Assembly (NCBI GenBank): GCA_020746835.1
Contig: JAGPNK010000002.1
Location: 868,001 to 932,000, forward strand
Source: Stachybotrys elegans
Lineage: Eukaryota; Ascomycota; Sordariomycetes; Hypocreales; Stachybotryaceae
DNA length: 64,000 bases
Direction of reading: 5' to 3'
Part shown: piece by piece, positions 34,885 to 44,517 of the stretch
Layout: each line of letters starts with the position of its first letter
Numbering within the stretch: the first letter of the stretch is position 1
Made by a program: the position numbers and the translations under genes
The notes under the pieces: model-generated
Databases searched by the model: none
Told to the model about the DNA's origin: nothing
What the model saw: the letters and a program-made list of their open reading frames with translations, nothing else

Positions 34885-36527
34885 TAATGTACTGTCTGTA
34901 CAAAAAAAATATCTGGGGCCGCTTCTCGTCGGACAGCTGGACGCTTTGTCGCCTTCATGCCTGGTGATGTCGGTGTGGATAACTGGGCCGAGATGCAGAT
35001 CTAACCGAACAGTGAGACCGGATAGTACGAGAGAATACGGCCGATGCATGACACTCATCCCTTTACCGATCCCTGCTGTGACGCCCTTCTACGCTGCCTC
35101 GTATCCCAGGAATGCCAAACCAAGCTGGTCCTGACGGACGATGTCATGTTGGTGGAAATTCAGCGGTTGTGCATATACGAGTCGGGCCATCGGCATCGTC
35201 ACCTGCCACCTGCTGTTCACCGACTGATGAACAACACTCTGCAGGGTCCATTGCATTAGTACCCGTTACAGGTACGACACGAGTGGTAGTAGGATGAGCT
35301 GCACAGTAAGTGACTGCATATTTCTGCGCCGAGATCGGCAGTAGGACCGCTCGTTAGCCGGTGGCTTGGCTACCCTAGACGATGTTATGCGGAAGTGAAA
35401 AGCTTGACAGTGCTTTCATGTCGATTCCTGGGTTGGTTCCTATTGGTGTTTCTGGTGTCGCACGGGAGGCGTATTTCCGGCAGAGACGTTGACATGCAGC
35501 GGCCCAGTCCTCAGATGGTGGATGCATTGCATCGCCGTGCTACTATCCAGCGGCCACAACAGTACTTGGACTCACTGGGTCAACAACTCTTTTGGTTCGG
35601 CGAGCAAGTACCCAGTTGGTGGTCCTCTCAACGTTAGAATCGACGTGTCTCTGCCCCAATACGATGTGTGGCCGAGACTCCATGGTGCAGGTGAGCAGCC
35701 AAGGGATGAAGATGTTTGGTACCACTGAAGATCATGATGCCCGCCCGGGCCAGAAACGGCCAATCGCATTCCTTCTCCTCCGGATCTCCGGGTTCTATGC
35801 CTAATTCTCTTGACGTTTCTATTATGAATACAATTGGTGCGGTTGAGATTATTGTATGGTGCATTTCGGGTGCATAATACACACGCAATACCTTTCCCTG
35901 TCATTTTGACGCCAAACCTCGGGCCCCTTGACGCCTGTTGCTCGAGCTTGCGTTCATGGTTGGAAATTTTCCCTCGTAGAATAACTCTTCCCCTTGTGCC
36001 CGCGGGGATTATCCTGGGAAAACAGAGAATGGCCAAGCAAGTTCTGTATAGTATGTGGCTACCAAGTTCTTAGCCGATGGGGTGACGTTTTTCTCCAGCA
36101 CAAAACATTACGCATTTGTAGGTCGAACCATAACAGCCTCTGTTAAGACCATGTCTTGCTTGATATCTGGTCCACGGAGAAATTCCAGCCTCGGCAGAGA
36201 AAAAAAAACAATAGCAACAACAATATGCAATCCCCAATAGACCGCCGCCCTGCAGCCTCGTGCCGTTCATCCATGAATCGTTTTCTCCCTTAGTACTTAG
36301 GCTTACTTACATACATGCTACAACTACTAAGCCCATCATGCGCAATGGCACTGACCAACTGGCTGCTGTTATGTTTGCTGCACCAAAAGAGGGGCCGCCT
36401 TTTTTCCTCGTATTTGCCAATGCCGTGCCTCCGTCACCCGGCTCTCCTCCATTGGAGGCCCATCCTATATCTGCCGGGGCTAACAATAACAGCAACAGCC
36501 CCAGAAAGGGAACGGACTGGAAGAAGA

Positions 36528-36629
36528 GATGCCATGTGGAATATTCCATGGGTCATGCTATGTACAATTTTCATGGAGGGCGGTCATGCCATGTGAAATT
36601 TCCATGGTGAGAGCAGTCATGCCGTGGGA
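36528..36629. repeat. Direct repeats of a 25-base dyad-symmetric element
   Basis: Three related copies and one partial copy start near 36528, 36552, 36583 and 36616. Each carries a CCATGT-type half followed after 8-9 bases by CATGG. Copy 1 contains TGGAATATTCCA, a perfect 12-base palindrome. Spacing is 24-33 bases, about two to three helical turns. They lie some 710-810 bases upstream of the cerato-platanin start and may be binding sites for a dimeric regulator. Confidence 0.7.
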
Positions 36630-37187
36630 ACCCAAACGGCCGAAGCCACCGTACGACCTCGACTTGTCCCTACCGCCTCATTAGCCCCCGGGTATCTGCA
36701 TCGTCCTCCTAGACAGCGGGGAAACCTGCAGCATGCCCAGTCGCTTGGGGGCCCGTCCGCCCTGATCGGGACACGGCCTTGGAAAAGGCGGAGCGAGCAG
36801 GTAGTGGAGAGGATGGGGCGGCTATGCCGGGTGGAGGAGGCGGAGGCCCAAATACGAGAAGACCAACGGGATCGTCGCCAGCCAACCAGCCCCCCGTAAG
36901 CGTGCAAGAACAAAAGGCAAACAAAGAGGGAGGAGAGAGAGGCAGTGGACTGAGATCTAGCGGCAAGACGACGCTACTACCCGAGGTGGCCCATCACTCT
37001 TGGGGATACGATGTGGGCTGACGGGGACAAAAATAGTGAGATGGAGAGAGAGCGAGAGGCCGAGGAACCGGTGCCCGGCAGCCAGGGACACGGCAAGAAA
37101 CCTCGTGATGCCATGATGGGCCATTACGTCGATGCCATGCGCCGAGGCTGGCCGGCTTGAGACCTTGACGGCTCGTTGATTACGGGC

Positions 37188-37194
37188 TATAAAG
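37188..37194 (+). promoter_or_regulatory. TATA box of the cerato-platanin gene
   Basis: TATAAAG in the context GGGCTATAAAGAGG sits 150 bases before the start codon, followed by a CT- and CAA-rich leader typical of strongly expressed fungal genes. Confidence 0.65.
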
Positions 37195-37338
37195 AGGCGT
37201 CCGGAATCTCCCAGTCGACAGGAAAGAAGAAGCTTCATCACTCACCAGCCTTCCTCGTCATCTCCTCATCGTCTATCTTTATAAGCCAACACTCGCTACT
37301 CTCCCCATCTCCCAAACAACCCAACCAACTCCGCCAAG

Positions 37339-37819
37339 ATGCTTCTGTCCAACATCTTCAGCCTCGCCACCCTCGCCTCTGCCGTCTCGGCCGTCAGCGG
37401 TTCGTCTCCTCCAACCCAACGCTCTCACAAAATTAGGATATAAAGACTAACTTGAATCCATAGTCTCCTACGACCGCGGCTACGATGACAGGACCCGCCA
37501 CCTCACGGCCGTGGCCTGCTCCGACGGCGCCAACGGCCTCATGACGCGCTACGGCTGGCAGACGCAGGGCCAGATCCCCCGCTTCCCCCTCGTCGGCGGC
37601 GCCCCGGCCGTCACGGGCTGGAACTCGGCTCAGTGCGGCACCTGCTGGCGCCTCACCTACAACGGCCGCTCCATCAACGTCCTCGCCATCGATGCCTCCC
37701 CTGGTGGCTTCAACCTCGCCCTTGGCGCCATGAACCAGCTTACCAACAACCAGGCTGTTCAGCTCGGCCGCGTGCAGGCCACAGCCACCCAGGTCGCCAT
37801 CTCCCAGTGCGGTCTGTAA
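37339..37819 (+). CDS. Cerato-platanin family secreted protein
   Basis: Exons 37339-37399 and 37464-37819 give 138 residues. Residues 1 to about 18 are a classic signal peptide ([18 protein letters not shown]). The mature part starts [12 protein letters not shown] and contains [33 protein letters not shown] and the C-terminal ISQCGL. Its four cysteines would form the two family disulphides. Cerato-platanins are small double-psi-barrel proteins that are secreted or held in the wall, bind chitin-like oligosaccharides, loosen polysaccharides, and in plant-associated fungi are perceived as elicitors. Highly C-biased codons, a TATA box and a CAA-rich leader suggest strong expression. Confidence 0.96.
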
Positions 37820-38230
37820 GACACACACATGTGCAGACAGGGGAGGAGAGCAGATGACTTGTTGAGAAGCGGTAATCTACATCATTATGAGATATGGTTT
37901 GCATTGGGTTTGGAATAGCATGAACTAGGCTTTACACGATAATACACTATTGCGCAAACTTTGGAGGCTTGCCTCGCCAATGCTACAAGTGATGACATGG
38001 CATGGTATATTCATGCATTTGACAAGCAGGGTATCTAGGCATTCGGAATCCTTCTAGAAGCTCCTAAGAAGCAAACATACACTCCGTAGCTCCTCGCTGG
38101 TAATTACCCCGGACTCCAGCAAATCAAAGGGCCAACTCGTATACACCGTGCCGCCAGTAGCAAGCCAACATCGACCTTGATGTTTCCTTATGAAAAGCAA
38201 ATTGGCATCTCTCCACCTCTACATCTTCCC
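37820..38230. other. Convergent 3' intergenic region
   Basis: It lies between the ends of the cerato-platanin gene and a minus-strand gene of unknown function. Nothing recognised. Confidence 0.5.
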
Positions 38231-39440
38231 TTACTTGCCCTTCTTCTGCTTCGCAGTCTTGCCAGTAGCTTTCTTTGCCTTCTTCGGTTGCTTGCTTTTG
38301 CTCTTCGTCTCAACGGGAGCCGGCGGCGGGGCTGGCGCAGTCGAAGCTCGATTCCGGCGAGGGTAGCGGCCACCAACCAGGGCTGGATCATAGCGGACAA
38401 TCTCAATGCCTTCTCTGTTCTCGATGTTGCTTGGAGTTTCATCGACGGTGCCAGGATCGCTCTTCTTGGGTGTTTCCACAGTGTTATCCTTTGGAGGCGT
38501 AGTGGGAGCCTGGTTTTGCCCAGGCGAGGCTGCAATCGGATCCTCTACAGGTGTAGTGGCAATGTAATCTTCCGTAGGGGCTGGTTCATCACGAGGCGTC
38601 TCGGCCTCTTCACCGATTCTTTGTTCGTCGCTCTTTGGGGTACCTAGACCAGTCGGATCCTCTTCGGTCTCCTCATTAGACGCGTCTTCCTCAACGGATA
38701 TTGCCATGTGAATCTCAGACTCGAACTGGGCAGTTCCCTGGGAGTCGTGCGATCCAGCGCCATCGTGCTCGGACAGACTTTCAACCACTGCCTCTAAATC
38801 GTCACATGTTTCCCCATCTAGGTTAGGGAAAACGGCCGTCTCTGATGTGTCCACATTGTCTGATTCTGCACATCCATTAGCACACCCTCCAATCAAACAG
38901 ACCACCAAGCAACGCACCGTTGTCCTTTGAAGCATTTTTCGTGAAGACGCAATACTGCACAATCTCAACGTGCGATGCAAATTCATTGTACCCCAAGCCC
39001 TCCGGTAGTCCGTCAGGAGGGAACCTGGTGACGATTGGGCAGTCAAAGACAGTGGTGACTTCACCACCGCTCTGGATCAGCGCCGTGATGAACACCATAA
39101 ACTCGTCAAACAGCCTCGACTGGCCCTTGAAGACGAAACACCGCTCCTCCTGATGGTAGCCCATGAAGTTGATGCGTCGCGGATCCGACCGCGGGTGGGC
39201 ATTCACCGACACGATCTCGCCCGTCGCCGCATCATACACGCCGTTGACATCGAGGTCACCCGTGGGCAAAAGCTCCAGCGCAGGAAAGGTTCTCAGACCG
39301 GGCGTGACGTTACGACCCTTTTGGTACTCCAGATACATGGGCTGGAGCGCAGCGTGCCGTGCCTCCTGGAGGCTTTCGAGACCAGCCTCGTCGAGCCCCA
39401 GGCAATCGCCATAATCAATATCCTGCTCGCCCACGTCCAT
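38231..39440 (-). CDS. Fungal protein of unknown function with acidic and Lys-rich tail
   Basis: Exons 39440-38918 and 38865-38231 give 385 residues. The 46-base intron has a GTGCGT donor and a GCTAAT branch-point-like site. Residues 1 to about 175 form a compact-looking domain (e.g. GYHQEERCFVFKGQSRLFDE and TTVFDCPIVTRFPPDGLPEG) that I do not recognise. The second half is low-complexity: Glu/Asp/Thr/Pro-rich with repeated TTP and EDP motifs. It ends in a very basic Lys-rich tail (KSKSKQPKKAKKATGK), a plausible nuclear or nucleic-acid-binding signal. There is no signal peptide or membrane segment. A 34-base segment of exon 1 (39180-39213) has an inverted, diverged copy at 40078-40111. Confidence 0.7.
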
Positions 39441-40077
39441 AGGGGGAGCAGAGAGTTGCGGGAAAGCTTAAAAAGCCAAGACTGATCGTCAGGTACGGGA
39501 AAGAGAAGACGCCTCCGCGACCGTTTTGCGGGGGAATCGTTAACGCGAGTAGGTAAAACGTGCGCGCGTAGAGCGTTTGAAGAGCTGAGCGTGATATGAG
39601 GGGGAGAGAAAAACATTCCTGCTCCTAAGAAAAGATAAACCCCCACAAGCTGTGGCAATAGCAAACGACAAGCGTTTCCTGCCTGGACAGCTGGCAGCAG
39701 GTGTCATTCAATTAGGACCGGCATGGCGCTGACAAAAGCATGCTCGGGAGTAGAGCTCTTGGACATGGGAGAGACACCAGAAAGCTGAACGAGTGTGCAA
39801 GTGAGGAAGAGCGCCGACGTCGCAGGACTGCCTGGAAAGTGAAGCCATTCGCAACCCTTCCTCTGCACCAACTCCCCCATGCCCGATCTGATTTCGCTGC
39901 GAACTTTCAGCTGGACATTCCAGTCCATCGAGCCGATTATCATGTGGGATTGGACTCCATCATGGCAATGATGGCACGCGCAGCATGCTCGTATCCTTCC
40001 TGTCAGGCATCGTCGTCGTCTAACGCCCTCTCGGCTTGGAAACAGCAGAAACACATGAAAAGCCGGCAAACCCTTCT

Positions 40078-40111
40078 CGTGTCGGTGAATGCCCACTTAC
40101 GGTCGGATCCG
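40078..40111 (+). repeat. 34-base inverted copy of exon sequence at 39180-39213
   Basis: The + strand here matches the coding (minus) strand of the unknown gene at 39213-39180 in 31 of 34 positions. The three adjacent differences are C to T, C to T and G to A relative to the gene. Flanking bases do not align. Confidence 0.8.
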
Positions 40112-41187
40112 AGATGGTTTGTGCTACCTCGGTTTCTCCGTGTCCATGACGGGGAGCAGCCTGCCTATTCAGTACTCATCGTCCATTTGCTTGACCAACA
40201 CTGCACCCGCGGGGGTTAAAGGCCTTTTTGCTTATCACCTATTGTCATCAATACATCCTCTGCTTGACCGTTCTGGGAGATAATATCCTCCCCCCTCCCC
40301 ATTCAGGATTTCTTTCCCTACATCGCAAGCGAGGCGCCACCAGCCATGTCCATCCCTTCCTCTCACTGCCACCCAGCCGAATCACACTGCATGCAGCGTG
40401 CGCCATGCATTGTCTTCCGAGGTGGCGATAGCGGAAGCAAGGAGGGGGGAAGGGGGGAAGGAGGGGGTAACGAAGTGAGGGGGCTTCTGGCCCGGCGAAG
40501 GGCGAAGGGAGATGGAGGCGAAGCGGTCAAGGTGGCCCAAAGTCCTTTTCTCAACGGCGTCTGCGGATGATGCGTCGATTGGATGGATTGGCTCCTGCTG
40601 GGCGCTGGAGGCTGGCGGTTCCGAGCTTCCATGCATGCCGGGAGGTAGTTTGCTGCCCCCAATCCCTGCCCGCATGCGCTGTAACCTACGGTCTGGCCCG
40701 ATGGCCAGGTGCTGATTGGGCTCTCGCGTGGCCCATCGCGTGCCATGGCGTGCCAACGTGTGCCAACGGCCCCCTCATGAGCCCACCATCTTGTCAACTG
40801 CCACTGCCGGCATGCTTGCGGCTGAGGGAGAGCTTGCATACTGACTCCGCCGGTGCCCGTTGAGCCCTCGGTGGCATCATGCTTTTTTACCGGAGGCGGT
40901 TGGTGCATCTCGCTCCCTTGAATAATAAATACTTGACCGTCTCACGCCCATGTCCACCCATTCACCTGCTTGGCCGGTACGGTAATCGCATCCGCCCATT
41001 CTACGCTTATTAGCACATTCCGAGAAAAGAAAATACGTACGACCAACTGCAGAAAATCCATCGCATGGGACGGCCCCCAATACGCCAGTGCGAAAGTGGG
41101 CTGTCGGGCTGTCGCTTACTGGGCATGCAGAAGCGAATCAGGCAAGCACCCAGAAGTCCCTTCCATTCTGCAGGGAGAGAGGGCCAT

Positions 41188-41220
41188 TTATATACATGTA
41201 AGTACTCCATATGTATATAA
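41188..41220. repeat. Perfect 10-bp AT-rich inverted repeat, 13-base spacer
   Basis: TTATATACAT at 41188-41197 is the exact reverse complement of ATGTATATAA at 41211-41220. It lies about 300 bases beyond the stop codon of the NRPS-like gene and could form a hairpin in RNA from either strand. Confidence 0.75.
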
Positions 41221-41511
41221 GGTTGCCCTACCTCGCACCTGCCCCCTCGCATTCGCGCACATTCTTCCTTCCTCCCTTGCCCTCTCGCATGCATATGCAT
41301 ACATATCTATTACTACTACTTGCTTTCTAAGGTGCTTCGCTATAATCCAGTCATGCCTCATCAGTTGTATGTGCTGTGCCTCCCCCCACCTCCATTACGT
41401 GCGCAATATGTGCGTCGAATCATACATGCTCCCCCAACGTGAGCCTCGCCTGCTCTAAGCTGCAGGCCGGCTTGTCGTCGTCTATTTTGTGTCTCACTCT
41501 CCTTCTCGGTG

Positions 41512-44500
41512 TCACACACCCCGCTCCCGAAGAGCCGCCTTGAGCGTTGCTGCAAAGCTCACCACATGCTCTGGCCCGATCATGGTATAATGTGCGCCTC
41601 CGACCGCGTGGAACCGCGGCTCTGTCCTCGAAAACTCCTTCCACCTACCTAGGTGGTTCTGCAGCCAGTCTTCCCGCGAACGAGCCGCAGCCGTCAGTGG
41701 GATGGCATGGAACACGTCCAGCGCCCCGACGCTGCCCTCCGGCTCGTAATCCGACGCCATGCTCTGCAACCCATACGCTAGGTCCGCCCAGTTGGCCAAC
41801 CCAACTTCATTGAGCCCCAGCTCCGCCATCCGTTGCTTGTTTGCCACGCTCAGCACCATGGCTTTGGCTTCGTCTCGGCTCAGGTTCGGGAAATCCTCGA
41901 GGCTGTCGGCGTACGCCTCTGGAACGAGATCCAGAAAGAACGACAGGTGCAGCAAACACCTGTTCCAGTTGAGCTGCCGCATGCGCGTCTTGATATGTGG
42001 CGGTAGGTTAAAGCTTCCCAGGAAGCCGACTTCTTGGCCACCCTCCCCCTCGAGCTTCTTGGCAATTTCAAAAGCCAACATGGTCCCGTAGCTGTACCCA
42101 GCAATGGCATAGGGACCCTCTGGCTGCTTCCGGCGTATTGCTGCCAAGTAAGTTTCAACTACCTCCGAGATGGAGCTGAAGTGCGTCTGCCCAGGCTCAA
42201 ATCCCCGAGCTCGCAACGCATACACCGGCCGGTCGTCCGTAGCAAGATGCTGCGCGAGCCCCACAAAGACGAGCACCTCACCGACTCCGGGATGTATCAG
42301 CCAGAGAGGTGTCTTGCTGCCCTCGGAGCGGAATGTGACGACTGGGTCGTACGGGATAGAGGGTTCCTCAGGGCTCGCAGCTTGGTGGGGTGACTGCTCC
42401 CCGACCAGCTCGCGGAGGGCAACTGCTAGGGAACGTGCCGTTGGGTTCGTCATAATGGTCACGACAGGCAGGTTCACTTGCAGCCTTCGATCAATCTGGC
42501 GTTTCAAGCGGATCAGATCCAACGAAGTGAATCCCATTTCGAAGATTGGCGTCTCGACTCCAATGGCATCCTGATCGAGATTGAGAATATCGACAAAGTC
42601 GGCAATGAGCAGAGCCTCCGATTCCGATGCCGGCACATCCAGACTTTTCTGTCTATGCTCCTGAACAGCTGTGTCGTGTTCGTGAATGCTTTGAGCAAAG
42701 ACGCCGCCCTCGAACAGAGTCTTCATCTTCGCCTTGGATATCTTTCCCAGGGTCGTCTTTGGAAGTAGTGCCTCATCCTTCAGCGGGAAGACGAATGGGC
42801 GAGAACCAGTGCACATGACGCAAGCCTGCACGATCTTATCGTCGACATCCACTATGTGCCCGGTCTCGATCGGCCAAGCCTGGGGTACATAGGCCACTGT
42901 CACCTGCTCCGTACGCGATTTCGCGGACCTTGACGGGAACGTCACTACACGGGTGACCACTGCGCCGACAGCCTTCTCAATGGCATTTTGAATATCGGCA
43001 GAACTGATCTTGACACCGTTGATATTCATCATCTCCTTAGCCCGTCCTATGAGCTGGAGACTTCCACGAGAGTCAATCAACCCACGATCGCCAGTTCGGA
43101 ACCAGCCATCTTGCGTAAAGGCTTCAGCAGTGGCCTTGTTGTTTCGGTAGTAGCCCCGAAATACCACGGCACCCCGGACCTCGAGGTCACCAGGCTCGTT
43201 TGCAGGGGCTAACAAGACCCGGGCGTCAAGTGTGGGAATAGTGATGCGCATCTCGATACCCTTCATACACGTTCCCACCGAAGCAAACGATAGATTGTGT
43301 CTCGTGTCATACCCAGGGCAGTCGAGATTGTATATGGCACCAGCGCATGTTTCCGTCATGCCAAATCCGGGGGTAATCACGTTGAGCGGCGCTCCATACT
43401 TGTGGAATAGCTGGCTAGCTTCAACACACGTGTCGACCTCGTTGGCCTCACCCCCCGAGGCCAGCACCGCTAAACCTGATAGATCCCATCTCGAATGACC
43501 CGGCCGAGCATCCTGATCCGCAGCGGCTGATACCAATTTTGCAAGGAAGAAGTTGGGCGCAAATGAACGAGCAACGCGGTGACGGCTGAGTAGATCGAGG
43601 AAAGTTAATGGCGATGAAACGATGTCGGAAGCGTGAACATGGACCTGATCGACTTGGAGACGCAATGCCTGGATGTGGATTTCAACCAGACTCGCAACAT
43701 GGTCGAGGCCGACCCAGTTCAGAAACGGCCTGCCTCTGGGAAGTCGCCGCACCGATGCCTTGCCCGAAACCGCTGCCAGGATCTGACGATGTGTCAACTT
43801 CACAGCCTTTGCGTTGCCGGTGCTTCCGGACGTCAGCATGAGAGCCGCGAGATCGTCGTACCGATCATCTCTCTGATCGTGACAAGAATGTCGCCCAGAG
43901 GGACATTGCGGCGTTTCCAGGAGAGATTCGATGGTCTGGAGCTGGATGGTATGAGGGCCATCGAATAATTCAAGATACTTGTCTCGGGTGATGCAGACTG
44001 GCGACTCCAACAGATCAGAGAGACCTTGAACGTGTTTCCTGCGATGCTCCGGTACATTACTGAACGGCGAAGAGGGCACCGGAACACCACCGGCCAGCAA
44101 AACCGCCCAGAACCAGAGAATGACGTCCCAGTGGTCATGGAGATGCAGGAGAACGGGTTGCCTACGTCGAAAGCCGGGGATGGAACGGACAAGTCGACTT
44201 GTCTCGAGAGCCTGATCGTACAAACGACGGTACTCGACCTCGACCGGAGCCGAGGCATTGCCCTGAGGATAGAAGAGGAGGCGAGCGCATGGCCGAGCTT
44301 CTGCGGCAGCTTTCAAAACATGATGTAGAGGGCTCCAGGGCCTACCACGAGTTCGGATCGGGCGCTGGGTGCGCTCACTGCGTGGTAATGGAGCCGATGC
44401 CAGGGTTAGATGCTGGTTCTGCACCGGGGATGAAGCACTCGAGCGGCAGTTGGCTTCCTTGGGGTGGCCGCAGATTTTGACAGGCAGTGGAAGCCGAAGG

Positions 44501-44517
44501 CCGTCAAAAATGGCCAT
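41512..44517 (-). CDS. NRPS-like A-T-TE enzyme (quinone/furanone synthetase type)
   Basis: One exon of 1001 residues. The adenylation domain spans about 60-600, with LMLTSGSTGNAKAVKLTH (227-244), TPGFGMTETCAGAIYN (382-397), GWFRTGDRG (471-479) and LPKTTLGKISK (585-595). A thiolation domain has the phosphopantetheine serine in EMGFTSLD (S665). A C-terminal thioesterase has AIAGYSYGTML (S809) and late GGAHYTMIGPEHV (H976). There is no condensation domain. Known A-T-TE enzymes (terrequinone, atromentin, microperfuranone and butyrolactone types) activate an aryl pyruvate and couple two of them in the TE domain to a quinone, furanone or lactone. Here the aryl pyruvate is not predictable. The ATG at 44517 is the first ATG; open sequence extends to 45039 but without one. 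O-methyltransferases and a P450 lie downstream of its promoter side. Confidence 0.92.
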   Translation of the reverse strand: MAIFDGLRLPLPVKICGHPKEANCRSSASSPVQNQHLTLASAPLPRSERTQRPIRTRGRPWSPLHHVLKAAAEARPCARLLFYPQGNASAPVEVEYRRLYDQALETSRLVRSIPGFRRRQPVLLHLHDHWDVILWFWAVLLAGGVPVPSSPFSNVPEHRRKHVQGLSDLLESPVCITRDKYLELFDGPHTIQLQTIESLLETPQCPSGRHSCHDQRDDRYDDLAALMLTSGSTGNAKAVKLTHRQILAAVSGKASVRRLPRGRPFLNWVGLDHVASLVEIHIQALRLQVDQVHVHASDIVSSPLTFLDLLSRHRVARSFAPNFFLAKLVSAAADQDARPGHSRWDLSGLAVLASGGEANEVDTCVEASQLFHKYGAPLNVITPGFGMTETCAGAIYNLDCPGYDTRHNLSFASVGTCMKGIEMRITIPTLDARVLLAPANEPGDLEVRGAVVFRGYYRNNKATAEAFTQDGWFRTGDRGLIDSRGSLQLIGRAKEMMNINGVKISSADIQNAIEKAVGAVVTRVVTFPSRSAKSRTEQVTVAYVPQAWPIETGHIVDVDDKIVQACVMCTGSRPFVFPLKDEALLPKTTLGKISKAKMKTLFEGGVFAQSIHEHDTAVQEHRQKSLDVPASESEALLIADFVDILNLDQDAIGVETPIFEMGFTSLDLIRLKRQIDRRLQVNLPVVTIMTNPTARSLAVALRELVGEQSPHQAASPEEPSIPYDPVVTFRSEGSKTPLWLIHPGVGEVLVFVGLAQHLATDDRPVYALRARGFEPGQTHFSSISEVVETYLAAIRRKQPEGPYAIAGYSYGTMLAFEIAKKLEGEGGQEVGFLGSFNLPPHIKTRMRQLNWNRCLLHLSFFLDLVPEAYADSLEDFPNLSRDEAKAMVLSVANKQRMAELGLNEVGLANWADLAYGLQSMASDYEPEGSVGALDVFHAIPLTAAARSREDWLQNHLGRWKEFSRTEPRFHAVGGAHYTMIGPEHVVSFAATLKAALRERGV

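Larger units (their letters stand above)
34885..37338. other. 2.45 kb upstream region of the cerato-platanin gene
   Basis: No convincing gene. A frame at 35395-35637 starts only at GTG and lacks supporting features. The region contains a small array of dyad-symmetric repeats (36528-36629) and a TATA-like box close to the cerato-platanin gene. A long upstream region is common for regulated secreted-protein genes. Confidence 0.5.
39441..41511. other. 2.1 kb intergenic region with a diverged gene fragment copy
   Basis: No gene. It contains a 34-base inverted copy of the neighbouring gene at 40078-40111 and an AT-rich inverted repeat at 41188-41220, near the 3' end of the NRPS-like gene. Confidence 0.5.

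Noticed and set aside
35395..35637. Frame with hydrophobic N terminus resembling a signal peptide
   Set aside because: It starts at GTG, and the following sequence has no secreted-protein features.
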